Part shown: positions 7,123 to 14,954 of the stretch, piece by piece
Numbering within the stretch: position 1 is the first letter of the stretch
Layout of the letters: each line of letters begins with the position of its first letter
Assembly: GCF_024684275.1 (NCBI RefSeq)
Contig: NZ_JAIKXF010000044.1
Coordinates: 1 to 30,742, forward strand
From: Ruminococcus sp.
Lineage (GTDB): Bacteria > Bacillota_A > Clostridia > Oscillospirales > Ruminococcaceae
Direction of reading: 5' to 3'
Length of the DNA: 30,742 bases
Notes under the pieces: model-generated
Told to the model about the DNA's origin: nothing
Databases searched by the model: none
What the model saw: only the letters and a program-made list of their open reading frames with translations
Position numbers and translations under genes: made by a program

Positions 7123-10100
7123 ATGCATGTACTCAACAACAATGGGCTTTTGGCTGGAATGGGGCAGTTCAACACTATACCCGTGAACAACTTGCTCGGA
7201 CAGAATAACACTTATATTTCTCCGCTGTCGTCATACGGATACGCATATGGCGAACCGTATAGCGGAAATGCTTCTCCTGCTCCGGATGTCACTATCAATC
7301 AAACGTCATACAAATTGGATGGTTTTGATAGATGGTGCTTGGAGATAGCGAACAATAAGGGCAAAGTAAAATCAGAGCCTATCACAGGCGGATTTAATAT
7401 TATCTGCCAGTACAAGAATAAGGACCCGGATGGGGAGCTTCGGTTTGTAATATTACAATATCAAGTTAAAGATAAGATTTTCACAACCATGATCCCTCAA
7501 GACGATTATATCAAGGACTCATTCCACAAGTACCTCAAGGAGATTTTTAAATATCCTGGTTGTACTAAGAGTAAATTTAACAATCTTATATCCTTTCTTC
7601 TTCAAACAGTTACGACGCAGGATATCTTAATGTTTCCGCATCAGGGCTGGAATGCTACTGAAAATGGAGAGTTGATTTTTGCATTCAATACGGCGCATCT
7701 GTACATACCTCACTTCTTATTAGCACCGAGTGTTCAACGCAGAAAGCTAGCACCTCTTCTTCATTCTACTCAGGAGATTTGCCAAAATTGGCTCAATATC
7801 TACGCTAATAATTCTTCGCTTCAGTTCATCGGATTATATCGTATAGGAAGCCTCTTCCAGCGTTTATTCATTGAATCCGGGCTTGATATCAAGCAGTTCC
7901 TTATTGCAGAACCGTCAGAAGGACTTACCAAGGATAAACTGAAGGCAATGCTCGCAACAAATGATATCGATAATTTCCCGATACCGACTCTTAGTTCTAG
8001 CGAGGATAAGATCGAAGCAGAGCGGGATTTAACTTATGACGGTATAGCTTTGTATATCGATGATTGTTTCGTTGACGATGAGAAGAAAATGACCTCCGGT
8101 ATAAAGAGTATTATAAAATCAGTCCGAAAAGATGCTATAAACTACGATAAAGGGAATGGGCTGACGGCAGTTATATCACAAAATGCTGCGTATATTGCGA
8201 CAAGACTCGCGTGTGAAAACGTTGTCGTTATCAATACTGACGGTATCAGAGTCGAAGCTGCACCTGACGAAATAAAAGCGGTGAACAGTGAGATGGACGC
8301 TCTGATAGTATTAACGATATCTTCTCACTTAGCAGAAATTAAGTCTTTTATTGGGTCTGTTATTTCAAATTGTCGTAAGAATATGCCTGAAAGAATACAA
8401 GGTGAAAGCCTTGACACAATTACAATGCTTATTATTGTTAATAATTTTTTTAGACAGTTTCTTGGATTCAACATGCTTAATGAAGAATCTTTAGAAGTTC
8501 TCATCCAGACTGTTGACTGCAAGAGCGACCGTATAATGGATTCATGCAACGCAATTGAGTGCGACTTCTCCAGGATACTCAGCAAGATGATTCGCTCTCA
8601 ATCAATACGTCCGGTTATAAAGTGTCGTAACATGACGTTTGATAATGACGGTAAATCCTTTATTGTCGATGGTAACTGTATTTATATACCAAACGAGATC
8701 GTCGAAGCAGTTCTTTCTCAGATGACAACAACGCACAATCTCGACAATCTGATGAGAGCTCTCAATCAGACTAAAGCACTTGAAAGTAAGGACGGGAATA
8801 CTCACCCTGTAAAGCTTCACACAAGCAGCGGAGAGTTTCAGCGCCTGTATCTTTACAACATCTCCGCAGAAATACTTGATGCTGATGTTTTGTATAAGAT
8901 TAACAACCCTGAAAGCGAATCGTTTCTGCTCTGTAAAGATGAAATACCTCAAGAAGATTTCCTAACTATCCTCAACGATGGCAACGGTCGCGTTGCAGGA
9001 AAGCAGATATGTTATAGGGATGAGGAAAACGGGCATTTCTACATAACAGGCCAAAGTGGTTGGGGCAAATCATACTTACTGGCACAGCTCCTAGCTAAAT
9101 GTTTTATGCTCGGACATCGTGTAGTCGTGTTCGACAGCTCTGATTCCTTCTCGTATAAAGCGCTCTGTCGCAATCTGTCAAAGAGTTTTGTTGATAATTA
9201 CGTAACTATTTACGACCTTGACAAAGAGGGAATACCTATCAATCTCTTCGAAATAGATTACAATGCCAGTCTTCCTACGAAGAAAAAAACACTACTCGGA
9301 ATATTGCAGGCGGGTATTGGCGAGCTTAGTCCTCCGCAGTCCAACGCACTTCGTATGATATTGTCAGAAGTCATAACTGAGCTTGGCAACAACGGAAGAA
9401 TCACATGTGATTTGATTATTAACAAGCTCAACGGTATCAACAAAGAGCTTTTCACACCTAAAAACGTGAAAGACTATCTTGAACCTCTTTTGAATGAGTT
9501 GGAAGCGTGCGGTTATAATCCTTCCGAACTCGAGAAGTGTGACAGAAATACTTTAAATTTTATTCTCCGTCGTCTTAATGGTGGTGGTAAGAATGGCGGA
9601 GATGCTACTTTGGGTAGCCTCCTCAATCGCATTGAACCACTGTTTGAGGATATCGAATCATGTGGCATGGCTGACAGAACGTGGAACCGTTTTCTTGCTA
9701 TCTCGAAGAAGATAACAATCATTCGTACGGACTCGGCGTATACCGAATCAGGCAATCAGCTTATTGATATGATGCTGGCAACTCTTTACAACTACCAGCA
9801 CGACAACCCGCAGATTGCTCTGGATGTTTTTATCGACGAGCTTCAAAATCAGAATTTTTCGAAGACAAGTCCTATTCGAAAGGTCATGAAAGAGGGTCGA
9901 AAAAGTCATATGTCCTTCTTTGGAGCAACACAGGATTATTACGCACATAACACTGACCTTGGTTCAGTAATGGGGAAGGCTGGCACATTGATTTTTCTTC
10001 GCCCAACACCGAACTCTGCAATCGCAATTGCATCAGAGCTTCATTTTAATAAGGCTGCTATGCAACGCTTCGATAGTATGGAACGTGGAGATATCATCGT

Positions 10101-10212
10101 TAAGAGCAATCTCTTCAGCAAGAACTACAGACGTAACGTTCCGACTGTACTTAGTGGGCACGTTGACGACTACCCGAAGATACCAGATAACTACTACGGC
10201 AACGTATTATGA
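7123..10212 (+). CDS. HerA/VirB4-like ATPase with a large N-terminal domain
   Basis: 1029 residues. The C-terminal 400 form an FtsK/HerA-superfamily P-loop ATPase: Walker A ITGQSGWGKSY at about 640-650 and Walker B ALDVFIDELQ at about 898-907, then GRKSHMSFFGATQ, a typical sensor segment of VirB4/TraG-like DNA or protein pumps. The N-terminal 600 residues are unusual. They contain MFPHQGWN...GELIFAF and a second Walker-B-like strand IALYIDDCF near 310, an arrangement reminiscent of DUF927-type element ATPases, but no P-loop is visible there. The start is the ATG at 7123, 8 nt after AAGGAG, not the in-frame GTG at 7114 that overlaps that site. A short hydrophilic spacer leads to the HTH genes. 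It is probably the motor of the mobilizable element; coupling or replication are both open. Confidence 0.75.
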   Translation: MHVLNNNGLLAGMGQFNTIPVNNLLGQNNTYISPLSSYGYAYGEPYSGNASPAPDVTINQTSYKLDGFDRWCLEIANNKGKVKSEPITGGFNIICQYKNKDPDGELRFVILQYQVKDKIFTTMIPQDDYIKDSFHKYLKEIFKYPGCTKSKFNNLISFLLQTVTTQDILMFPHQGWNATENGELIFAFNTAHLYIPHFLLAPSVQRRKLAPLLHSTQEICQNWLNIYANNSSLQFIGLYRIGSLFQRLFIESGLDIKQFLIAEPSEGLTKDKLKAMLATNDIDNFPIPTLSSSEDKIEAERDLTYDGIALYIDDCFVDDEKKMTSGIKSIIKSVRKDAINYDKGNGLTAVISQNAAYIATRLACENVVVINTDGIRVEAAPDEIKAVNSEMDALIVLTISSHLAEIKSFIGSVISNCRKNMPERIQGESLDTITMLIIVNNFFRQFLGFNMLNEESLEVLIQTVDCKSDRIMDSCNAIECDFSRILSKMIRSQSIRPVIKCRNMTFDNDGKSFIVDGNCIYIPNEIVEAVLSQMTTTHNLDNLMRALNQTKALESKDGNTHPVKLHTSSGEFQRLYLYNISAEILDADVLYKINNPESESFLLCKDEIPQEDFLTILNDGNGRVAGKQICYRDEENGHFYITGQSGWGKSYLLAQLLAKCFMLGHRVVVFDSSDSFSYKALCRNLSKSFVDNYVTIYDLDKEGIPINLFEIDYNASLPTKKKTLLGILQAGIGELSPPQSNALRMILSEVITELGNNGRITCDLIINKLNGINKELFTPKNVKDYLEPLLNELEACGYNPSELEKCDRNTLNFILRRLNGGGKNGGDATLGSLLNRIEPLFEDIESCGMADRTWNRFLAISKKITIIRTDSAYTESGNQLIDMMLATLYNYQHDNPQIALDVFIDELQNQNFSKTSPIRKVMKEGRKSHMSFFGATQDYYAHNTDLGSVMGKAGTLIFLRPTPNSAIAIASELHFNKAAMQRFDSMERGDIIVKSNLFSKNYRRNVPTVLSGHVDDYPKIPDNYYGNVL

Positions 10213-10365
10213 TAGGTGTCCTCTTTAGATAAGTTTACGTTGCACATGAATTACACCTATATTGACTCTTATCATCAATAAGAGTATTGCATAATATATG
10301 GACACAACTAAAAAAGAATAAATGGGGCGGCCTTGTGCCGCTCCTCTCAAAAAAGAGGTGTTAAA
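10211..10365 (+). promoter_or_regulatory. Leader with three hairpins before the first HTH gene
   Basis: ATAGGTGT at 10211 pairs with ACACCTAT at about 10244; CTCTTAT/ATAAGAG flank five bases near 10266-10284; and a GGGCGGC/GCCGCTC hairpin (about 10325-10345) ends 10 bp before the ribosome binding site GAGGTG. The last could control translation. No convincing -35/-10 pair with normal spacing was found. Confidence 0.4.
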
Positions 10366-10884
10366 ATGAAAATTGAAAGTTTTGACGATTATATTACATG
10401 CAATATCTTGCTATCTTCTGGCAATAAGTTTGATATTCAAGCGGCATATAAAGAATTCTATCAGAAAGATCTTGATAGGGGGCTTGAGGAACAGCGTAAA
10501 TTTCTTAAGGAAGAATTAACAGCTGAGCTTGAACCGAAAATACGTAATGAGATCCAGCAGGAGGTAATCCTTGACTGCATTTCTGAGCTTCGTTCAGAGC
10601 AAAGATTTTTAAAGTCTCTGACAGAAAATTTAATGCATTCTTCCGAAGCCCAGAATAGTATGGAGATAAAAAACAAGGTTAATATCCCAATATACGACCG
10701 CTTATGGTATGCAATACGCAAGTGGCAGAGGGCTACAGGTACTACAGCTTCTGAGCTGGCAAGGATACTCGGAATAAGCGAGCGTACATTGCGTGACTAC
10801 GACAAATCTGCTCGTACGATGACTTTAGAAAAGTTAACAAATTTTATCAACTACACAAATGGATCTATCGAAATTAAGTTCTGA
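10366..10884 (+). CDS. Helix-turn-helix protein with N-terminal coiled region
   Basis: 172 residues. The middle (about 30-90) is charged and helical and looks like a coiled coil; the C-terminal 60 residues form a DNA-binding domain, IYDRLWYAIRKWQ then ELARILGISERTLRDYDKSA. The GISERTLRDY segment is the recognition helix region of an Xre/MerR-like helix-turn-helix. I start at the ATG at 10366 because AGAGGTG lies 7 nt upstream. The C-terminal domain is clearly related to the next gene's product, so one arose by duplication of the other. Such genes precede integrases in many Firmicutes mobile elements and probably regulate excision or transfer. Confidence 0.7.
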   Translation: MKIESFDDYITCNILLSSGNKFDIQAAYKEFYQKDLDRGLEEQRKFLKEELTAELEPKIRNEIQQEVILDCISELRSEQRFLKSLTENLMHSSEAQNSMEIKNKVNIPIYDRLWYAIRKWQRATGTTASELARILGISERTLRDYDKSARTMTLEKLTNFINYTNGSIEIKF

Positions 10885-10929
10885 TAGTTCTTGTGATAAA
10901 AAATACTGTAAGCAGAGGAGGTGAAGATA

Positions 10930-11157
10930 ATGGCTAAGAAAGCAACTCGCATAACGCTGTATCGCAGAATCTGGTGTAAAATAAGGTATTGGCAGCAGCT
11001 CAAGGAAGTTTCTGATGCAGAACTTGCTTCGTACTTGCAGATAGGGGAGAGAACGCTTCACGAGTATGACAAGTCCGCAGAAAATGTAACACTCGGTCGT
11101 GTTGACAACTTGCTTTATGTTACAGGCATGGAGCTTGACGATCTCATGGCACTCTAA
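10930..11157 (+). CDS. Small helix-turn-helix protein, paralogue of the previous gene
   Basis: 75 residues consisting only of the DNA-binding domain: LYRRIWCKIRYWQ, then ELASYLQIGERTLHEYDKSA. It matches the C-terminal domain of the 172-aa protein at the RxWxxIRxWQ, ELAxxLxIxERTLxxYDKSA and TL positions. The start at 10930 follows GAGGAGGTGA; the in-frame GTG at 10921 is inside that site. It is in operon with the upstream gene, 45 bp apart. It lies directly upstream of the integrase, where excisionase or control proteins are usual, so a role in integrase control or directionality is likely but unproved. Confidence 0.7.
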   Translation: MAKKATRITLYRRIWCKIRYWQQLKEVSDAELASYLQIGERTLHEYDKSAENVTLGRVDNLLYVTGMELDDLMAL

Positions 11158-11165
11158 AAAACTTC

Positions 11166-11194
11166 TTTACAAAAGTTGCGAAAGGCTGTATAAT
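11166..11194 (+). promoter_or_regulatory. Integrase promoter inside a terminator hairpin
   Basis: TTTACA (11166-11171), 17-bp spacer, TATAAT (11189-11194). The spacer contains the left arm of the hairpin at 11179-11214 and the -10 element lies in its loop. Confidence 0.65.
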
Positions 11195-11218
11195 ATTATT
11201 AGAACAGCCTTTCGTTTT
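11179..11218 (+). terminator. Terminator or attenuator between the HTH operon and the integrase
   Basis: Perfect 11-bp arms CGAAAGGCTGT (11179-11189) and ACAGCCTTTCG (11204-11214), a 14-nt AT-rich loop, then TTTTCTT. Transcripts arriving from the HTH genes should stop here, whereas transcripts started from the promoter in its loop would lack the left arm and pass. Confidence 0.75.
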
Positions 11219-11238
11219 CTTATGAAAGGAATTTGAAA

Positions 11239-12306
11239 ATGAAGGCAACACAATTACCTTCAGGATCATATAGGGTACAGGTAGTAGCTGGAAGAGATGA
11301 AACAGGCAAACGTATTGTACGGTCGTTTACAGGTGATACAGCTGATGATGCTATTTTTGAGGCGTTAAAATTCAAGAATAGTATCGGTGCATGTGCTAAT
11401 GCTAAAACAATGACCGTGGGTCAGGCGTTTACCCAGTACATAACAGCTCGCGATAATGTCTTATCTCCGGCAACTATTCGCGGTTATAATATAATTAAGA
11501 ATACACGTCTCCAGAGCATTATGATGACTGAAATACATGCACTTACTATCAACGATGTTCAGTTCGCTGTAAATCAGGATGCTGCAAGACTTAGCCATAA
11601 GTCTATAAAGGAATCCGTTGCGCTTCTTAAAAGCGTTCTCGGAGTACAGGGCGTTGAGCTTAATACTAAGCGCATTGCACTGCCTCCAAAGAAGAAAAAG
11701 AATATCGTTATTCCCGAAGCCAGTGAAGTCATCAAGCTTATTATAGGTACTGACATCGAGCTTCCGTGCTTGCTGGCTATGTGGCTCTCTCTTAGAGTCA
11801 GCGAGGTAAGAGGACTACAGTTCAGGGACATTTCTCCCGATGGGAAGACAATCTCTATCGAAAGAGCGAGGATCTATTTTGACGGCAGTGATATCCTCAG
11901 GGACTGTAACAAGACTTATGAAAGTACACGTACAAACCTGTTGCCACCTTATATATATGACCTGATAAAGAAAGTTCCCCACAAGGAACCAACAGACTTT
12001 ATAGTGAATATGAGCTATCAGACTATTAATGGTCACTTTCGGAAGATCATGGAGAAGTCTGGTTATAATATAACCTTCCACAAGCTTCGCCATGAGTTCG
12101 CTACCACTCTTAACGATCTCGGTATTCCCAGCAACTATATCCAGAAGCTTGGAGGATGGTCGACAGACAACATTATGAAGTCGGTATACACTCACACAAC
12201 GTTCTCGAAGGAGAATGAGTGTCAGAATAAGATCAATGATTTCTTCATGTCAGCCATAGAATCGGCGGCTAATAATGAAGATGAGAAAGCAGTTGAAACT
12301 GCATGA
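11239..12306 (+). CDS. Tyrosine site-specific integrase
   Basis: 355 residues. Order of domains: an AP2-like N-terminal arm-binding region (about 1-50), a SAM-like core-binding domain (about 60-150), and a catalytic domain with the first catalytic Arg in WLSLRVSEVRGL, the HxLRH box in FHKLRHEFATT, and LGGWSTDNIMKSVYTH with the nucleophilic Tyr. All key residues are present and the length is normal, so it should be active. AAAGGA lies 8 nt before the ATG at 11239. It is the last gene of the element and points toward a tRNA-Ser 3' fragment 72 bp past its stop, which identifies the attachment site it uses. Confidence 0.92.
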   Translation: MKATQLPSGSYRVQVVAGRDETGKRIVRSFTGDTADDAIFEALKFKNSIGACANAKTMTVGQAFTQYITARDNVLSPATIRGYNIIKNTRLQSIMMTEIHALTINDVQFAVNQDAARLSHKSIKESVALLKSVLGVQGVELNTKRIALPPKKKKNIVIPEASEVIKLIIGTDIELPCLLAMWLSLRVSEVRGLQFRDISPDGKTISIERARIYFDGSDILRDCNKTYESTRTNLLPPYIYDLIKKVPHKEPTDFIVNMSYQTINGHFRKIMEKSGYNITFHKLRHEFATTLNDLGIPSNYIQKLGGWSTDNIMKSVYTHTTFSKENECQNKINDFFMSAIESAANNEDEKAVETA

Positions 12307-12312
12307 AAAAAA

Positions 12313-12330
12313 GTCACACGCCGTCACACG
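12313..12330. repeat. Paired GTCACACG repeats, possible integrase arm sites
   Basis: Two direct GTCACACG copies (12313-12320 and 12323-12330), 10 bp apart, between the integrase stop and the tRNA fragment. The second overlaps a GCCGT/ACGGC hairpin. The position suits arm-type integrase binding sites. Confidence 0.4.
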
Positions 12331-12378
12331 GCATTTCAAAAGTGGCTAAATATAGGCTTTTGCGGGCGATTTATAGAA

Positions 12379-12400
12379 GTTCGAATCCCTCTCTGTCCGC
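12379..12400 (+). other. Attachment site: 3' fragment of a tRNA-Ser gene
   Basis: The 22 bases hold the T-loop GTTCGAATC, the 3' half of the T-stem and the 3' acceptor strand with a G discriminator, matching the end of bacterial tRNA-Ser. The 5' half is missing: the bases before it (TTATAGAA) do not make the T-stem. This is what a tRNA-targeted integrase leaves at one end of an element. No second copy was seen in the window, so the other end, with the whole tRNA-Ser gene, should lie to the left of position 1. Confidence 0.8.
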
Positions 12401-12416
12401 TCAAATAATGAGTTGG

Positions 12417-12467
12417 AAAAATGGCTGTATCGCGTAAAATAGCGAGATTCAGCCATTTTTCTTTTTT
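12417..12467 (+). terminator. Stranded terminator of the tRNA-Ser gene
   Basis: Long hairpin AAAAATGGCTG (12417-12427) / CAGCCATTTTT (12450-12460) with an inner TCGC/GCGA, followed by a T-run to 12467. It lies 17 bp past the tRNA fragment, where the host tRNA's own terminator would be, so chromosome begins at about 12401. Confidence 0.85.
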
Positions 12468-12855
12468 TAATTGAATAGAAGATGATTTCTATAAACAGAA
12501 GAAAAATTCACGTAAAATAGGCATTTTTCAGACCTATTCCATACGCTATTCCATACGGCTTTAATAGTGGAGAGTATAGTAAGTATTTGTCGATTTTACG
12601 TATCTATATATTTTATTTCCAAATTAATTATCGTTAGTATATTACGCTATATAGGCAAATAACTGCCGTTTGAAACACCGAGTTCCATACATTTAGATGA
12701 TGTATACAACCATGTGTTGCTAATGCAACAATTTATTCTTTATGATATTATATCAGCCGCTCATTGGGTGGCTGGACTCATATTCTATGCAGTAATGAAT
12801 TCATTTGGGAATCTATGATACTTTATTCCAAATATGCTTGAAAACTCTTGTTTCC
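12468..12855. other. Gene-free stretch beside the attachment site
   Basis: AT-rich, no gene found. It holds a 12-bp unit CTATTCCATACG exactly duplicated in tandem (12534-12557), a TGTTGC/GCAACA hairpin near 12714-12729 and an imperfect AGCC/GGCT hairpin near 12758. From about 12820 the sequence resembles the region upstream of the second VanZ gene (30.4 kb, inverted). Confidence 0.6.
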
Positions 12856-12885
12856 TTGACTTTCTATGCTGCAGCAGTGTATAAT
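12856..12885 (+). promoter_or_regulatory. Promoter of the 177-aa gene
   Basis: TTGACT (12856-12861), 18-bp spacer containing GCTGCAGC, TATAAT (12880-12885). The same promoter, nearly base for base, occurs inverted at 30383-30412 in front of the second VanZ gene. Confidence 0.75.
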
Positions 12886-12906
12886 ATGAGTAAATAGTAG
12901 GTAACT

Positions 12907-13440
12907 TTGATAAGCATTAATTCATCGAAAGAAGATGATAGTTTGGAATATGAAATTTTTAACACGAGTGAGACGCATAAAGATAATTGTTACAGAGATG
13001 GTATCGAAGAAATAATCAAGGAAAAACAGATTGATCGAAACCGCTTTCATGAGTTTTCAAAGCTGAATTATGTTGATATACTCAAAAAGTTCTATTTTTC
13101 TTTTTCAGACATCAAAAATTTTCCTGCTAATCCAAGGTCATTAAAAATTAACAGGATGCATTTTCGTTCTGACCTAAAAGAAGAAGGGATAGATTGTATT
13201 TTAAGGACAAATAACTGGTGTGAATACATGAGTGCGATAGAATCAGCAATACCTGATAATGAAACCAAGCTTTTTTTAATTTTATCTGATGGATGGGTAT
13301 ATGAGGGAGAAATCGATGAAATGTTTGTTGTTCTGAATGATATGTGGTATCTTGGTGATTTTTATATCGTTTCTTCAAAATTCAACTGGTTTATAGCTGT
13401 CAGTCATATAGAAGAAAATGCCATTATGTATAGCCGATAG
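12907..13440 (+). CDS. Immunity-like protein of unknown family
   Basis: 177 residues, soluble, acidic. The start is a TTG at 12907 preceded by a weak AGTAGG site; it lies 20-25 bp after the promoter's -10 element, which leaves a very short leader. The C-terminal third (LSDGWVYEGEIDEMFVVLNDMW, then DFYIVSSKFNWFI) is typical in style of small polymorphic-toxin immunity proteins and may belong with DUF6756, which I cannot confirm. It precedes a SUKH-family gene by 35 bp, another immunity family, which supports this reading. No toxin gene is visible nearby. Confidence 0.6.
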   Translation: MISINSSKEDDSLEYEIFNTSETHKDNCYRDGIEEIIKEKQIDRNRFHEFSKLNYVDILKKFYFSFSDIKNFPANPRSLKINRMHFRSDLKEEGIDCILRTNNWCEYMSAIESAIPDNETKLFLILSDGWVYEGEIDEMFVVLNDMWYLGDFYIVSSKFNWFIAVSHIEENAIMYSR

Positions 13441-13474
13441 TTTAACAAAGGCAGGAGAATAAGGGAGTATTATT

Positions 13475-13849
13475 ATGTAGAGCGAGTTTCAGTTCAATGA
13501 ACCATATATCGGAGATGATATTACAGAGATCAGTGATGTCAAATTACCTCGAAGCTATATTGATTTTATGCGAAAACATAATGGCGGCGAAGGAAGTATC
13601 GAGGAAACTTGGTTATCATTATATCGCATTGAAGAATTGCAACAAATAAACGATGAATATGAAATTAAGAAATATTTACCAGAACACATAGTTATTGGTT
13701 CTGATGGCGGAGATGAATTTTGCGGTATAGATTCTAACGGAATGTTCTTTAACGTTCCGTCATTGTTTGACAAACAGGATATAACTTATCTTTGCAATGA
13801 TATGGAAACATTTGCAGAGAAGGTAAATGAATTTTGGAAAAATCTATAG
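13475..13849 (+). pseudogene. SMI1/KNR4 (SUKH) family protein with TAG at codon 2
   Basis: A properly placed ATG (13475) follows AAGGGAG, but the next codon is TAG; after it the same frame reads SEFQFNEPYIGDD and continues without interruption to 13849 for 124 codons in all. The C-terminal part (EEYEIKKYLP-like segment, then IGSDGGDEFCGID) has the SUKH pattern ending in a surface-exposed acidic domain. SUKH proteins are mostly immunity proteins for contact-dependent toxins. CAG to TAG at codon 2 would explain it. Re-initiation at the ATG at 13568 would remove the first 31 codons and lacks a binding site. The gene is therefore probably silent, though reading of the TAG cannot be ruled out. Confidence 0.7.
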
Positions 13850-13915
13850 TTGTATAAAGCTTTATTCAGCTTAGTACCGTGGTATAGCCAAAACTAATGA
13901 AAAAAAGATACATAG

Positions 13916-13933
13916 AGTCTCCGTGAGGGGACT
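13916..13933 (+). terminator. Hairpin after the SUKH gene
   Basis: AGTCTCC/GGGGACT arms (one G-T pair) around GTGA, followed by TCTTCGTT. The surrounding 70 bp (from about 13870) resemble the region downstream of the second VanZ gene at 29.70-29.77 kb on the opposite strand. Confidence 0.5.
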
Positions 13934-13954
13934 TCTTCGTTCATATATGTAATC

Positions 13955-13984
13955 TTGACTTTGGGTGATAGTGCAGTGTATAAT
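13955..13984 (+). promoter_or_regulatory. Promoter of the first VanZ-like gene
   Basis: TTGACT (13955-13960), 18-bp spacer, TATAAT (13979-13984). It resembles the promoters at 12856 and 30383 in spacing and in the AGTGTATAATAT segment. Confidence 0.7.
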
Positions 13985-14017
13985 ATAGATAGTAAGCAGG
14001 TTAATATTATAAACACG

Positions 14018-14577
14018 GGATTTATCAGCTATCTGCTAAAGGAAGGATGCGGTAGTGACTATGATCGAGATTTCCTATCTACAGATGTTTATTTTTATAA
14101 CACTCATTTGGATACTTGTGCGATTCATAATTGCGATCAGATTCAAGAAGCTTTCGGTAAAACGCGAACTTCAGATGCTTCTTGTATACATATGCCTTGT
14201 AGTTATTGCAAGATTTGTATACTTCCCGTTACATTTTGTTGACGGGAAAATAGGTACTCTAACGATTGGATTTTCAACTACATTGTCTGACATGATTAGT
14301 TTAATCCCGTTCTTTTTTCTCTTTGACAGATATGATGGATGGCTTATCAATATTATAGGGAACATAGCAATGTTTATACCTGTAGGAATAGTATGGCCTA
14401 TCTGTTTTAGAAAGCTTGATAGTATCAAAAAAACTGTGTTTGCCGGTATCTTTTTTATTATCTTTATTGAGCTTTCCCAGTTGTTATGTACAGAAAGGCA
14501 TACAGATATTGATGACGTGATACTAAATACAAGCGGTGTTTTGATCGGAGCGTGTATTTTATTTGCTATACGAAAAA
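14018..14577 (+). repeat. Left arm of a long inverted repeat (VanZ copy 1)
   Basis: From about 14018 (GGATTTATCAGCTATCTGC) to about 14577 this is repeated inverted at about 29795-30351. Similarity stops within the last codons of the gene, where the two proteins end differently. Confidence 0.8.
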
Positions 14578-14597
14578 GTCGTAATGATGTGTCTTAG
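14055..14597 (+). CDS. VanZ-like membrane protein, copy 1
   Basis: 180 residues with five hydrophobic segments (about 8-26, 38-58, 82-98, 104-122 and 130-148, then 160-175 at the end). It has the VanZ family features: DRYDGWLINIIGNIAMFIPVG in the middle and EXXQ-containing FIELSQLL followed by ERHTDIDDVILNTSG. VanZ proteins lie in the membrane; the founding member gives low-level teicoplanin resistance, but most homologues have no assigned role. GTG at 14055 is preferred, 8 nt after AGGAAGG; an ATG two codons further is possible. A near-identical inverted copy is at 29774-30313. Confidence 0.85.
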   Translation: MTMIEISYLQMFIFITLIWILVRFIIAIRFKKLSVKRELQMLLVYICLVVIARFVYFPLHFVDGKIGTLTIGFSTTLSDMISLIPFFFLFDRYDGWLINIIGNIAMFIPVGIVWPICFRKLDSIKKTVFAGIFFIIFIELSQLLCTERHTDIDDVILNTSGVLIGACILFAIRKSRNDVS

Positions 14598-14671
14598 TGT
14601 AAAATATCTGAATGAGTGATATAATGTAAAGGGGGGAATCATATTTACGGTGAAATATAGCCTTTTGTGAA

Positions 14672-14857
14672 TTGTGTTATGATTTCCACACTATCCACGG
14701 TACAGGCTGCAATAAGCGAAAGCAAGTAATTCGTAAATACACACAAATTGGCTATTTTACGTTGAATCTGGACGATGCTAAAGAATACCTTTACGCGAAG
14801 TCCACAAAGCGTAGGATACTAAGCTGGCGTGATATTCACGTTAATGTGTTTATCTGA
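14672..14857 (+). CDS. Doubtful 61-codon frame, perhaps a gene remnant
   Basis: It starts with TTG and has no ribosome binding site at the right distance; a good AAAGGGGGG site and a TATAAT lie 35-50 bp upstream but lead only into a 6-codon frame. The translation (for example TQIGYFTLNLDDAKEYLY) looks protein-like, and it is followed by a strong terminator, so this may be the tail of a decayed gene. No family was recognised. Confidence 0.2.
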   Translation: MCYDFHTIHGTGCNKRKQVIRKYTQIGYFTLNLDDAKEYLYAKSTKRRILSWRDIHVNVFI

Positions 14858-14869
14858 ATAAAAACAACG

Positions 14870-14902
14870 AGTCCTCACAGTTTCGGCTGTGAGGACTTTT
14901 TT
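14870..14902 (+). terminator. Rho-independent terminator
   Basis: Arms AGTCCTCACAG (14870-14880) and CTGTGAGGACT (14887-14897), then a T-run through 14902. Confidence 0.88.
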
Positions 14903-14954
14903 GTTCTTGAGTAATCTTTTTGCGCAAAAACGGTAATGTTTTAGAAAAACAAAT

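Noticed and set aside
12360..12400. A complete tRNA gene
   Set aside because: Only the 3' T-loop and acceptor strand are present; no D-arm or anticodon arm lies upstream.
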